NCBI RefSeq assembly: GCF_001619615.1
Contig: NZ_LQQP01000020.1
Coordinates: forward strand, 1-64,000
Direction of reading: 5' to 3'
DNA length: 64,000 nucleotides
Source: Microbacterium sp. T32
Lineage (GTDB): Bacteria > Actinomycetota > Actinomycetes > Actinomycetales > Microbacteriaceae
In this document: one piece after another, positions 1-8,285 of the stretch
How positions within the stretch are numbered: the first letter of the stretch is position 1
Layout: every line of letters starts with the position of its first letter
Translations under genes and position numbers: made by a program
The notes under the pieces: generated by a model
Told to the model about the DNA's origin: nothing
Database searches by the model: none
What the model saw: only the letters and a program-made list of their open reading frames with translations

Positions 1-180
1 CCCCCCCCCCCCCCCCCCCACGAATCGTAGCGACGCGACCGTCGACGCCGCCTCGTCCGCCCAGTCGCGATGCAACTGGCGCGTTTGCCAGCAGAGGAAC
101 AGCAACCGCATCGGGTTCGGACGCGTCGCCGGATCATCCGGATGGATTGCACGCCCGACCAGCAACGCCCCCAGCGAACT
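1..180 (-). pseudogene. Fragment of MmyB-like XRE regulator (ligand-binding domain)
   Basis: The reverse strand reads as an internal piece of an MmyB-like regulator (residues such as DDPATRPNPMRLLFL and LHRDWADEAAS). It closely parallels the second copy at about 2024-2190. No helix-turn-helix part and no C-terminus are present. The reading frame runs leftward into a run of 19 C at the window start, so the fragment may continue outside or be cut there. It directly follows the end of the NmrA-like remnant. It is non-functional as seen. Confidence 0.7.
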
Positions 181-185
181 ACCCT

Positions 186-840
186 TCAGCCCGCGAACGC
201 CGGCGCGATGACCTCCTCCGCGAACTGGCGGAACGTCGTCGGGGTCGTGTTCTCGGGAGTGCGGGGCACGACGAGGTCAAGACCGTTCTCTTTCGCGGCA
301 TCCAAGTCGATCATCGCCTGGGCGACGGCATCCGAGAATCCGTAGCCGATCAGGGTGTTCTTGGTCTCTTCGCGCGAGCCGCGCTCGTACCGGATCGGCG
401 TGCCCAGCACCTCGCTGAGCGTCGTGGCCATCTCGGCGAGCGAGATATCAGCGGCGCCCAGGAGGTCTACCGTGTCCTGCCCGACCCACCCGCGGTCGCG
501 CAGCAGCCGGTCGGCGACTTCCGCGATATCCCGCGTCGCGACCGCGGGAAGCGCGAGGTCTGTCGGGTGCGTGCCCGTCAGAACCCCCGCGCGCAGCGAC
601 GGCAGCTGGCGCAGCACGTTGTCCATGAACGACGGGTTTGCGAGCGCCCGCACGTGCACGCCGGTCGAGCGGAACAGATCCTCCATCGCGAGCGACGCCG
701 ACACGTGACCCGCGTACACCCCCGAACCGCGCCCGAGCGCCGACACGATGACCACGCGCTCCACCCCGTGCCGATGCACGGCCTCCGCCCCCGGGATGCT
801 CGCCGTCACATACGTGTCGAAGATGTCGGTTAAAGGTCGC
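186..840 (-). pseudogene. NmrA/NAD(P)H-binding SDR, N-terminally truncated
   Basis: The frame encodes the central and C-terminal parts of an NmrA-like NAD(P)-binding oxidoreductase (GVERVVIVSALGRGSG, then ALANPSFMDNVLRQ and VATRDIAEVADRLL). The N-terminal Rossmann strand with its GxxGxxG motif is missing. Upstream of about position 840 the frame stays open to 884, but that stretch is lower in GC, does not resemble the family, and probably lies beyond a breakpoint. The product could not bind cofactor normally. A short protein starting at 884 remains possible but is probably inactive. Confidence 0.65.
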
Positions 841-917
841 TTTGTCAGTGATGTTGTTGGATGGACCGGCAGATAGGTGCTCACGGGAAGGTCGTGTCGC
901 TGGCTACAATCCCAGTC

Positions 918-1427
918 ATGACCGAGCAGACGCAGCCCGCCCCGACGCCAGACGAGGCGGGTCGCGCTCGCTTTGCCCGTGTTCGACTTCTGAACGAGGA
1001 GCTTGACAAGCTGACGACCGACGCCGCAGACCGTACAGCGAGCGTGACCAATAAGGCGTCATTTCTTGCAGTCTCGGCCGGCGTGCTGATAGCCGCTTCT
1101 ACCGCGCAGCTCTGGACGCGGCTCGCGTGGTTTGGTGTCGCAGCACTGGCACTCGCCTGCGTCGCCCTTGCCTGCGCTGCCGTTGCGGTACGCCCAGGTA
1201 AACGTCTGGGCATCCAGGCGCGGCGCCTTGTCGACCGTTTCGTGGATAGCCCGTTCCCAGCAATGCAGGTCGAATCGTTGATCCTCGAAGACAAGGCGAA
1301 TTCCCTGGTCCAGCGAGAAGAGGATTTGCGCGGTCGCGCTTTCTGTGTCTGGTGCGGATTTGCTGCGCTCGCTGTCGCTGCGGCGTCGCTGACCGTAGTA
1401 TTTGCAGGGGAAGTGCTTGGAGGGTGA
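918..1427 (+). CDS. Small membrane protein with three hydrophobic segments (effector-like)
   Basis: Encodes 169 residues; the ATG at 918 is preferred to an in-frame upstream start at 861. A charged N-terminal helix (about 15-40) precedes two close hydrophobic helices (about 46-65 and 68-90), a basic soluble stretch with SPFPAMQVESLILEDK, and a third hydrophobic helix near 143-163. The plan (coiled helix, TM pair, soluble loop, TM) resembles the membrane modules of Pycsar/SLATT-type defence effectors. I see no diagnostic motif, so this is only an analogy. Three bases separate it from the first of two tandem mini-ORFs, suggesting one transcript. Surroundings are gene remnants, indicating an accessory insertion. 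Confidence 0.65.
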   Translation: MTEQTQPAPTPDEAGRARFARVRLLNEELDKLTTDAADRTASVTNKASFLAVSAGVLIAASTAQLWTRLAWFGVAALALACVALACAAVAVRPGKRLGIQARRLVDRFVDSPFPAMQVESLILEDKANSLVQREEDLRGRAFCVWCGFAALAVAAASLTVVFAGEVLGG

Positions 1428-1430
1428 GCT

Positions 1431-1592
1431 ATGGGACGACCTGACTACGAAGATAGCGCCGCGGGCGGTGAGTACGATGCGGGTCATCTGTATGCAGTTG
1501 GCGACTCGACGGGCTCCCTGACCGCTAGCGGCGCTCGCGACCCTGGCTCCGTCTCTGGCAGGCTTCAGGAAAGCGACAATGGGACGCCCTGA
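1431..1592 (+). CDS. Mini-protein 1 with MGRPDY N-terminus (53 aa)
   Basis: ATG follows the membrane-protein stop by three bases, with GGAGGGTGAG just upstream as a plausible ribosome binding site. The 53-residue product begins MGRPDYEDSAAGGE and is acidic and hydrophilic, without a signal peptide or TM segment. Its last codons contain the ATG of the next ORF in another frame, so the two overlap by 14 bases. The next product begins MGRPDYDDSVAGSD, so the pair looks like a tandem duplication. Function unknown. Confidence 0.5.
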   Translation: MGRPDYEDSAAGGEYDAGHLYAVGDSTGSLTASGARDPGSVSGRLQESDNGTP

Positions 1593-1716
1593 CTACGACG
1601 ATTCTGTCGCCGGAAGCGATGACCCACCGGCACACCTGACAACGCAGGGCGACACCACTGGGTGGCTTCAGCATGGTCATGACCTGGGCGAAATCGAGTT
1701 CCGCGGCCGGGAGTGA
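1579..1716 (+). CDS. Mini-protein 2 with MGRPDY N-terminus (45 aa)
   Basis: The ATG at 1579 lies inside the end of mini-protein 1. GGAAAGCGAC upstream could serve as a binding site. The product has 45 residues, is hydrophilic and rich in Asp, Gly and His, and repeats the MGRPDY(E/D)DS start of its neighbour before diverging. Near-identical start-region DNA in two overlapping frames indicates recent duplication and retained coding. Its role is unknown; antitoxin-like or regulatory partners of the upstream membrane protein are speculative options. Confidence 0.45.
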   Translation: MGRPDYDDSVAGSDDPPAHLTTQGDTTGWLQHGHDLGEIEFRGRE

Positions 1717-1761
1717 TGGCGTGGCGGTCGAGCTCAGCACCCCTGCGCGTGCACAGAGTGA

Positions 1762-2452
1762 TCAACCGCGCAGCGCCAGCGCATCCGCCGCCGCGCTCCC
1801 CACCGCCGCCGTGTGCGTCAGCAACCGTTGGCCGTTGCTGTCGGGGAGGTGCAGCACCTCGTAATGCAGGTCGAGGTCGCCCACCTGCGGGTGGTGCAGC
1901 CGCTTCGTCCCGCTCGAACACAACCGCACGTCGTGCTTCGCCCACAAGTGCGCGAACTCCGACTGTTCATCGACAACGCCCCCACCAGCTCGGCGAGCGC
2001 GCGATCGTCCGGATACTGCGCCGCGACGAACCGCAGCGACGCGACCGCCGACGCCTCCTCGTCCGCCCAGTCGCGATGCAGATCTCGCGTGTGCGGGTCG
2101 AGGAACAGCAGCCGCATCTGGTTCGGACGCGTCGCCGGATCATCCGGATCCGTGAACGCCAGATGCCCCGCCACCAGCGCATGCCCCAGCGGATTCCACG
2201 CCAAAACGTCATTCCGCCGCCCCAGCAACAACGCCGGCACCGACGGCATCGACCCCAGCAACGCCAACGCCCCCGGCACCGCCACCTCCGCACGCGACAC
2301 GCGCTTCCGCCGCGCCGGAACCGGACGCGCCAGCGCGAACAGATGCCGCCGCTCGTCGTCGTCGAGGTCGAGCGCCCGCGCGAGCGCCTCGATGATCGCG
2401 TCACTCGCGTTCGACGACTGCCCCTGCTCGAGCCGCGTGTAGGTCGGAGCGC
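1762..2452 (-). pseudogene. MmyB-like XRE regulator, 5' truncated and frameshifted
   Basis: The main frame carries the end of an XRE helix-turn-helix (PTYTRLEQGQSSNASD) and most of the MmyB ligand domain (VLAWNPLGHALVAGHLAF, MRLLFLDPHTRDLHRDW). It loses the family C-terminus near 1950-1975. The C-terminus (LWAKHDVRLCSSGTKRLHHP, ending at 1762) lies in another frame, fitting a one-base deletion after LVGALSMN. The 5' side stops at about 2452 against the end of the FtsX-like gene, losing the first HTH helices. Two independent lesions make this a clear pseudogene. It is a paralogue of the fragment at the window start. Confidence 0.85.
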
Positions 2453-2455
2453 GAT

Positions 2456-3529
2456 TCAGATCCGCCGCTTGAACGATCGGAAGAGACGGCTCTCGGACAA
2501 GAAGGCGATCGGCGCGATTCCGCCCAGTACGGCTCCAAGCACTGCCACCACAATGCTTGAGACGTAGGCCGGCAGTAGCTGGTCGGTGGCCGCGGGGAGG
2601 AGCAATCGAACGATCCACGCAACCACCGCGAAGGCCGCCATGCCGACGACGAAGACCGTGATGAGTGACTCGAAGAGGGTCACCATCACGAGATCGATGT
2701 GCGTCGCTCCGGCATGCAAATTGCTCGACATCTCAAGGCGCCGGCGGGCCGTTGCCCCGGCGGCCACGATCGCCGCGACCACGACGACCGCTAGCAACCC
2801 GTACTTGCTCGGCCTCTCCTGGAATTCGCGGTACCCGTCGGCTCCAACGTGCACGGCGGGGTTGAAGGCAGAGATCTGGATATCGGCCGTCGTCACAGCA
2901 TCGGGAGCGACGGCAGTGCGGAGCAGGTCGTCGTAGCTCGAGCCGGCTCCCGGCGGCGTCTCCATCCAGCACTCGGACGCCATCTTCATCACCGCGAGGT
3001 CTACGAACGCGTTCGCCAAACGGGGATCGCGCCCGTCGGTCTCGTCGAACTCGAACGTCCCCAGCAACTCGCCGCGTCCGGAGTCGGTCTCGATAAGGCT
3101 TCCCGTGTGCATCCCCCATTGCTCCGCAAGGCTCGTCGGGAGGTAGAAGCCCGCCCGGTCGACAACGTCGATACCCAGGAGGTCCGCTGCCCCGGGAGAA
3201 AGTGCGTAGTGCGGAACCTTCAGTCCCGGCATCGCATCCATGACCACAGGAGCCTGCTCCTGCACGGCGCCCGAAGCCACGACACCAGCGATTCGGCCCA
3301 GCCGTTCACACGCGTCGACATCGACACCATCGCGCGCGACGAGGACGCGCACCGCGCCCCCGGCCTCTCGAAACGACTCGGCCTTCGAGGAGATCAGCAC
3401 CACGCTCACGGTGTCGAACAAGATCGCGACGAGCACGACGACAAGAATCACGACGGCGAGAAGACCCGACCGTGCGGTTCCCGTTCTGACATTCGCGAAC
3501 GCCTCGCCGATCGGAAACGACACCCTCAC
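2456..3529 (-). CDS. FtsX-like ABC transporter permease
   Basis: Membrane subunit of a MacB/FtsX-type ABC system (357 aa). TM1 lies near residue 21 (LLAVVILVVVLVAILF), followed by a long extracytoplasmic domain. Three TM helices sit at the C-terminus with the FtsX-type stretch LEMSSNLHAGATHIDLVMV. The chosen GTG at 3529 overlaps the ATPase stop as GTGA; a longer upstream start would run into that gene. It is the last gene of the peptide-exporter operon. Its stop at 2456 abuts the regulator pseudogene, so the insertion boundary is probably at about 2452. Substrate is inferred to be the secreted peptide encoded at 5873-6196 or lipid/peptide-linked material. Confidence 0.8.
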   Translation of the reverse strand: MRVSFPIGEAFANVRTGTARSGLLAVVILVVVLVAILFDTVSVVLISSKAESFREAGGAVRVLVARDGVDVDACERLGRIAGVVASGAVQEQAPVVMDAMPGLKVPHYALSPGAADLLGIDVVDRAGFYLPTSLAEQWGMHTGSLIETDSGRGELLGTFEFDETDGRDPRLANAFVDLAVMKMASECWMETPPGAGSSYDDLLRTAVAPDAVTTADIQISAFNPAVHVGADGYREFQERPSKYGLLAVVVVAAIVAAGATARRRLEMSSNLHAGATHIDLVMVTLFESLITVFVVGMAAFAVVAWIVRLLLPAATDQLLPAYVSSIVVAVLGAVLGGIAPIAFLSESRLFRSFKRRI

Positions 3530-4158
3530 CTGGTCGAACTCGCATTCCGTCGGCGCAGGCCCTCCAGATCCAACCGGTACTCGCACGCGTTCATGGTCTG
3601 CGCATCATGGGTCGCCACGATGACGATGGCTCCCCGCATGGCCAAGTGACGCAGCACACCGTTCACCACTTCGGCCGCCGCACGATCGAGCTGGGCGGTC
3701 GGCTCGTCGACCAAGAGCAGGTCAGCCTTCGTCGCAACGGCGCGCGCGAGCATCAGCCGCTGAGCCTCACCCCCCGAGAGGCTGGAGAATGCACGCTCCG
3801 CGACGGCCGTGAGCCCGAACAGGTCCAGGATGTGTGTCGCCTCTTCGAGAGCGTCGGCTCTCGAAGAGCCTGCCGCGGCGAGGGGATAGATGACGTGGTC
3901 GACCGCCGCGCGGTGGGGCTGACCGTGGGGGTTCTGAAAGATCCACGCCGTCCTGTTCACCCCTACCCGATTCACGGCACCGGACGACGGCTGCTCCCAC
4001 CCCGCGATCAGCCCGAGCAAGGTCGACTTTCCGGAGCCCGAGGGCCCGGTCAGTGCCCACGATTGACCGCCGTGCATGTGCGCTTGCAGTCCGCAGAACA
4101 GGGGTGGCTGACCGTCGTACGCAAAGCTGAGACCCGAGAGCTCGACCCGCGAACTCAC
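3526..4158 (-). CDS. ABC transporter ATP-binding protein (MacB/LolD type)
   Basis: Cytoplasmic ATPase of 210 aa: Walker A GPSGSGKS at residues 39-46, signature LSGGEAQRLMLARA, Walker B LLLVDEPT, H-loop VATHDA. Length and motifs fit the LolD/MacB family that pairs with FtsX-like permeases. The GTG start at 4158 overlaps the upstream stop (GTGA), and its own stop overlaps the permease start the same way, so the three genes are translationally coupled. One deviation: the Q-loop region reads IFQNPHGQPHRAAVDHV, which is normal for the family. Predicted to power export. Confidence 0.88.
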   Translation of the reverse strand: MSSRVELSGLSFAYDGQPPLFCGLQAHMHGGQSWALTGPSGSGKSTLLGLIAGWEQPSSGAVNRVGVNRTAWIFQNPHGQPHRAAVDHVIYPLAAAGSSRADALEEATHILDLFGLTAVAERAFSSLSGGEAQRLMLARAVATKADLLLVDEPTAQLDRAAAEVVNGVLRHLAMRGAIVIVATHDAQTMNACEYRLDLEGLRRRNASSTR

Positions 4159-5198
4159 GCCGCGCACCCGGTGCCCGCGAGCGATGAACCCAGGACGACC
4201 TCGCTCGGCGTCGAACCACCGGGAAATCGCACCAACGTCGCGCCCATGCCCGTACCGACGATCTCCACCGGTACAGCGCCGACAGGACCCTCCACACACG
4301 CGGCTGATCCGGACACATCGAACAGAGCCGCCGGTGGGAGGGAAACGACCTGGACGGGTGTCGCGAGGGCGCTCTGCGCGGTGAGTGGCGTGGATTCGAT
4401 CGCTGCGAGCGTTGCCGCGAAGGTGGGCGCGGATTGGATGTCGCTGACCTGCTCAGGATCATCGACCACGCCGTCTTCTGAGAGGCTGGCCTGTACGCCG
4501 AGTACCGTGACCCGACGCGGACCCGGCACCATGACATTGTCGACGTCCTGCACGACGCGAAGTGACCGCAGATCACCACGGACGGTCGCGAAGAGATCTC
4601 CTCCTGCATAGGTCTGCCCGAGCGAGAGCGAACATTCGCTCGGGACGGTCTGCGCGTTCGGAATCCACAGAATCGACGAGAGCAGCAGGGAACCGTCCGC
4701 CGGCTCGATACCGCGGTCTCGTTGAAAAGCTGCGACGGCGTCGTGAAGATCTCCGCCATACCTTCCCGACGCGGAGACCGAGTATTCGAGGTCGCGGAGT
4801 GCGACCCGCAACCCGTCAACGTCCGCTCCTTCCGCGCCCCACGTGATGTCGCGATAGAACGGCTGCTCGCTCGCGAGCGCTGCTACGGGCTGACCGTCGA
4901 TCCGCATCGCGATGTCTCCGCTTCCCAGCACTCGACCCTTGCTGCAGGCCAGGGCCGTCACTCGTCCGCTCGCCGACGAGCTGAGCTCTATGGACGGAGA
5001 CATGTCCATCTCGAGCGGCAACGTTCTCGGGTCCGCGAAGGCCGAGGTCACGACCTCGAAGGTCGTGGGCCGGTTCCCCGGGGCGAGACTCGTCGGCGGA
5101 GATGGGAGGGCGGCATACGCCAGCAGTGACCCGGCTGCCAGGCCGACCGTTACGACGAAAGCGATGAGGAGGCGCGAGACTTCACTCCGAATCGTCAA
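4155..5198 (-). CDS. Membrane-fusion/peptidoglycan-binding exporter component
   Basis: The 347-residue protein has an N-terminal TM or signal anchor (LLIAFVVTVGLAAGSLLAYA). A PG_binding_1 module follows (about 120-160: GADVDGLRVALRDLEYSVSA ... AVAAFQRDRGI), then HlyD-like beta-rich segments. Actinobacteria commonly pair this architecture with an ATPase and an FtsX permease as a MacA/HlyD-like adaptor spanning the wall. The TTG start at 5198 lies 17 bases inside the lipoprotein gene; no better start fits. Four cysteines in the exported part may form disulfides. Likely joins the ATPase and permease in one envelope complex. Confidence 0.75.
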   Translation of the reverse strand: MTIRSEVSRLLIAFVVTVGLAAGSLLAYAALPSPPTSLAPGNRPTTFEVVTSAFADPRTLPLEMDMSPSIELSSSASGRVTALACSKGRVLGSGDIAMRIDGQPVAALASEQPFYRDITWGAEGADVDGLRVALRDLEYSVSASGRYGGDLHDAVAAFQRDRGIEPADGSLLLSSILWIPNAQTVPSECSLSLGQTYAGGDLFATVRGDLRSLRVVQDVDNVMVPGPRRVTVLGVQASLSEDGVVDDPEQVSDIQSAPTFAATLAAIESTPLTAQSALATPVQVVSLPPAALFDVSGSAACVEGPVGAVPVEIVGTGMGATLVRFPGGSTPSEVVLGSSLAGTGCAA

Positions 5199-5811
5199 TG
5201 TCGTACACCATCCCTGCCGCGTAGAAGCACGACTTCACACCCAGGTCGTGCGCATCGAAGGGGTACTGGTTCCGGTGGCTCTCCGTCAGGAAAGCCGAGA
5301 CCTGGGCGACCGTGACATCACTGGTGATCAACGAATGATCTTTCAAGCACGTATATGCGATTGTTGCTGGATCTGAATAGAGGCCGGGGTTGCCTTGCTG
5401 AGTCTCGTACCCCATCACCACGAAGACCGACGTGTTCTCTCGACAGAGTTGATCCGCTGTCATCAATGCATCCACATCGTCAACAGCGGGTGGGGGCTGC
5501 ACGTTTATCACGCCCGTCGAGTACCGAGTTCGCTGGAGCTCATACCCGGAATCAGACATGCAGGAGATGTACAGGTCGAGCGCTTTTTGATACTGCGCTT
5601 GGGTGATGGATCCCGTCTTCACGGCCTCTTCGAGAACATCCCGGTCATAGTCCGTGGCCTCCGGCGAAGAAAGCCACTGAGAGAAAAGATCCTGCAAAGA
5701 CGAAGCGATTTTTGCAGTCGAACTGCCGTCTTGCGCTTCGGAGCAGCCGCTCATGGCAACAGTTGCTGACACGAGCAATGCGGCAGTAAGAAATGGGGTG
5801 GCGCGTCTCAC
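5182..5811 (-). CDS. Secreted lipoprotein of peptide-exporter operon
   Basis: A 209-residue lipoprotein precursor. The signal peptide ends in a lipobox (VAMSGC), so the mature protein is membrane-anchored outside the cell. The GTG at 5811 is chosen because GAGGAG lies about five bases upstream; an in-frame GTG at 5826 lacks this. Four further cysteines sit in the mature part. No family recognised. Its place between a secreted small peptide and the exporter genes suggests a self-protection (immunity) or maturation role, which is inference from context only. Confidence 0.7.
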   Translation of the reverse strand: MRRATPFLTAALLVSATVAMSGCSEAQDGSSTAKIASSLQDLFSQWLSSPEATDYDRDVLEEAVKTGSITQAQYQKALDLYISCMSDSGYELQRTRYSTGVINVQPPPAVDDVDALMTADQLCRENTSVFVVMGYETQQGNPGLYSDPATIAYTCLKDHSLITSDVTVAQVSAFLTESHRNQYPFDAHDLGVKSCFYAAGMVYDIDDSE

Positions 5812-5872
5812 GCGAACTCCTCGCACGATAAGTGGGCCCCCACCTGAACACGTGAGAGCCCACAGTGGATTT

Positions 5873-6196
5873 TCAGTCGCAGAAGACCGAGTTCCCGCGT
5901 AAAATCTTGCCGTCGTGGGTCGTGCTGTAGCCGGTCCGGCGAGCAGACGTATTGCTACTACTGCTCACGCCCCACGTGACAGAATTTCCGAGTTGTGCGT
6001 ATGCCCGGTAGACGGTGCTGTTCCCGGCCGCAGTCAACGCCCCGTATGCCTCGAACCAGTTGCTCCCGCAACTGTAGAAGACGGTGGCCGCGTGCGCGGG
6101 CGCCGCCGTGACCACGGCACCCGTCGTCATGAGCGCGAAAGCGCCCACAATCGCCGCAACACGAGAATTCCAGCGTCGCCAATTACCACTAGCCAT
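5873..6196 (-). CDS. Secreted two-cysteine peptide (bacteriocin-like)
   Basis: The precursor has 107 residues. A basic start (RRWNSR) and a hydrophobic core lead to a Sec cleavage site after APAHA at residue 36. The mature part is about 71 residues, rich in Ser, Thr, Tyr and Asn, with only two cysteines (near its residues 7 and 70), which could close one disulfide across the whole chain. The ATG at 6196 has AAAGGGG upstream; an alternative in-frame start at 6250 is less likely. It precedes a lipoprotein and an exporter operon on the same strand, as in lactococcin-972-type loci. I do not recognise the mature sequence as that family, so bacteriocin or signal peptide is an inference. Confidence 0.7.
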   Translation of the reverse strand: MASGNWRRWNSRVAAIVGAFALMTTGAVVTAAPAHAATVFYSCGSNWFEAYGALTAAGNSTVYRAYAQLGNSVTWGVSSSSNTSARRTGYSTTHDGKILRGNSVFCD

Positions 6197-6423
6197 ATTT
6201 GCCCCTTTGAGTTTTCTGTATTTCATGCACCCGATTCCGACTTCGGACACACGCGGGCGAATCTATACGCCAAGCACGCATAGGGACTACTGATTTCGCC
6301 CACAGGATCACCCCGGCAAATGTCTTGCGCAGAGGCACACGCAGATGACGCATACGGCGGGGCCGGAGCAGGCGAGGCACAGCGCGATGCGGGAACACCC
6401 CGCTTGCCGACAAAGGATCGCTC

Positions 6424-7185
6424 TTACTGGGCCACGGTTGCGCCTGTGAGGTGCCGGACGAAGAACCTCCCGGCATCCTTCCCCGCGAACGCGGGAACGC
6501 CCGTGTGCCCGCCCATGTTGGCGACGAGCGTCTTCTCGTGCGAGCCGAACGCGTCGAACAGGTCCAGGGCCGCCTGACGGTCGTTGCCCTCGTCATCCCA
6601 CTGCAGAAGGACATGGATCGGGATGCCGGTCCCCCGCGCCTCCTCCATCGTCGAGCGGGGCACGTAGCTTCCGGCGAAGAGCCCCGCAGCCCCGATGCGC
6701 GGCTCGGTGGCGGCGAGGCGGACGCCGACGGCGATGACTCCGCCGGAGAAGCCCACTCGTGTGCCGATCTCGGGGAGCGCGAGAACCGCGTCGAGCGTCG
6801 TCTGCCAGTCCGGGACGGCCTGGTCCACGAGCGGCAGGATGAGCCGGTCGATCACGTCCGCGCTCGGCGTCTCGCCCGCGGCGAGCGCGGCGCGCAGGTC
6901 GGCGCGCGCCTCGTCCGCACCGGGAAGCGGTGGGCGGTCGCCGGTGCCGGGGAGCTCGATTGTCACCGACGCGAAGCCCTCTGCCGCGGCGGCTGTCGCG
7001 CGGGCGACGAGCCGCGGGTACATCCGGCGCGTGCCGAAGTCGCCGGGCTGGTTCAGGAGGAGCAGCGGCACCGGCGAGGACGGGGTGGCGGTGGGTGGCA
7101 TCCACAGGATGCCGGTGAAGTCGGCGAGCGTGAATTCGCGCTCGAGGACGCCGTCGTCGAGCAGGGTGTGTGTAGTGAAGCGCAT
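6424..7185 (-). CDS. Alpha/beta hydrolase (dienelactone-hydrolase-like)
   Basis: A cytoplasmic hydrolase of 253 aa. The nucleophile elbow is GFSGG, an acid is likely in LQWDDEGND, and a catalytic His sits in MGGHTGVPAF near the C-terminus, in the order expected for alpha/beta hydrolases. The ATG at 7185 has GAAAGG seven bases upstream; a second ATG at 7191 is too close to it. Substrate cannot be told; dienelactone hydrolase, esterase or lipase-like activity is possible. It stands alone, divergent from the DinB-like gene at 7371. Confidence 0.78.
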   Translation of the reverse strand: MRFTTHTLLDDGVLEREFTLADFTGILWMPPTATPSSPVPLLLLNQPGDFGTRRMYPRLVARATAAAAEGFASVTIELPGTGDRPPLPGADEARADLRAALAAGETPSADVIDRLILPLVDQAVPDWQTTLDAVLALPEIGTRVGFSGGVIAVGVRLAATEPRIGAAGLFAGSYVPRSTMEEARGTGIPIHVLLQWDDEGNDRQAALDLFDAFGSHEKTLVANMGGHTGVPAFAGKDAGRFFVRHLTGATVAQ

Positions 7186-7370
7186 GATCATGCCTTTCGG
7201 GAGCACCGGGTGGGGGGCTCCCGGGCGACCTAGCGCCGGACCGTGACTCCGCGGAGGAGCACCCACGTCGATTCGTTCACGGGGACCACCTCCTCAGGCT
7301 TCAGCACGGATGGATGAACTGTATCCCGCCGGTCTGGCCCGTGTCGGTGCCCGGGAGTACGGTCGGCGCC

Positions 7371-7949
7371 ATGAAAACGGACGAGCTCTTCCTCCTCTCC
7401 GACGCCGCGCTGCGCGACGTCATCGACCGCATCGATCCCGCCGACTTCTCGGCCCCCGCGCCGCAGGAGTGGACGCAGTTGCCGTCGCCCACGCTCCGCG
7501 ACATCATCGGGCGCCACGCCTACGACGAGGCGTGGATCCCCGACGTGATCGCCGGACGCGCTGCCGCCGACGGTGACCCGTTCGCCGACGCCGACCTGCT
7601 CGGCGACGACCCGATCGCGTCGTACGACGCTCTCAACGATGCGGCCGGGACAGCTGTGCGTTCTGGTCAGTTCGCGGAGACGTTCCGGTTCACGTACGGC
7701 GACTACACCGCCGCCGACGGCTTCTCCCACCTGTCGATGTACCGCGCGTTCCCGGCCTGGTCGATCGCGAAGCACTTCGGCATCCCGTTCCACCTCTCCC
7801 CCGAACTCATCGCCGGACTCAACGAACACGTCGTCCCGTACGCCGACGAGTGGCGGCAGTGGGGCGTGTTCCCGCCCGCGATCGAGCCGCCCGCCGGCGC
7901 GGACGAGGAGACGCGGCTGCTGTGTGCGGTGGGGTACTGGGTGGAGTAG
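7371..7949 (+). CDS. DinB/MDMPI-type (TIGR03086-like) protein
   Basis: 192 residues, helical, resembling the mycothiol-dependent maleylpyruvate isomerase N-terminal/DinB superfamily of thiol-linked metalloenzymes. The N-terminus LSDAALRDVIDRIDPADF and the motif GRHAYDEAWIPD (His) fit a four-helix bundle, with further His in FSHLSM and AKHFG as candidate metal ligands. A close paralogue lies at 9461-10015, almost identical from GDDPIASYDALNDAAG to the end. Function is likely thiol transfer or detoxification; the substrate is unknown. Confidence 0.65.
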   Translation: MKTDELFLLSDAALRDVIDRIDPADFSAPAPQEWTQLPSPTLRDIIGRHAYDEAWIPDVIAGRAAADGDPFADADLLGDDPIASYDALNDAAGTAVRSGQFAETFRFTYGDYTAADGFSHLSMYRAFPAWSIAKHFGIPFHLSPELIAGLNEHVVPYADEWRQWGVFPPAIEPPAGADEETRLLCAVGYWVE

Positions 7950-7991
7950 ACGGCTCGCGCCGCGACGCCGTCCGCGGGACCGATGGCACGG

Positions 7992-8285
7992 TCAGGCGGC
8001 GACGAGCGCGAGAACGAGAAGCGCGTAGATCACGGCCGCCACGAGAGCCAGCAAGCCGCTCATCCACTGCCACCGTGTACGGACGGCCGCAACCACGAAC
8101 GCAATTGACAGCAAGAGCCACACCCCCGCATGCCCCCACCGCGGTAACAGGGCCAGAGGTCCGGTGAGATGTGGCGCGGAGACACCGTCCCCGGCGGCGA
8201 GGAACACCACGGCCACGGCGCCCGCGACGACGGCAGCGCCGCTGAACACCCGTCGCCTCAGATGATCGGAGGACGAACTCGTCAT
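7992..8285 (-). CDS. Small membrane protein coupled to PadR regulator
   Basis: A 97-residue protein with about three TM helices (AAVVAGAVAVVFLAAG; WLLLSIAFVVAAV; LLALVAAVIYALLVLAL). The ATG at 8285 overlaps the PadR stop as ATGA, so it is translationally coupled to the regulator. No catalytic motif. PadR regulators often control small membrane proteins or pumps, so it may belong to the same stress response as the divergent small membrane protein at 8878. Confidence 0.7.
   Translation of the reverse strand: MTSSSSDHLRRRVFSGAAVVAGAVAVVFLAAGDGVSAPHLTGPLALLPRWGHAGVWLLLSIAFVVAAVRTRWQWMSGLLALVAAVIYALLVLALVAA

Noticed and set aside
5873..6196. Lactococcin 972 family bacteriocin
   Set aside because: Gene layout is similar, but the mature peptide shows no match I recognise to that family, so only 'bacteriocin-like' is claimed.
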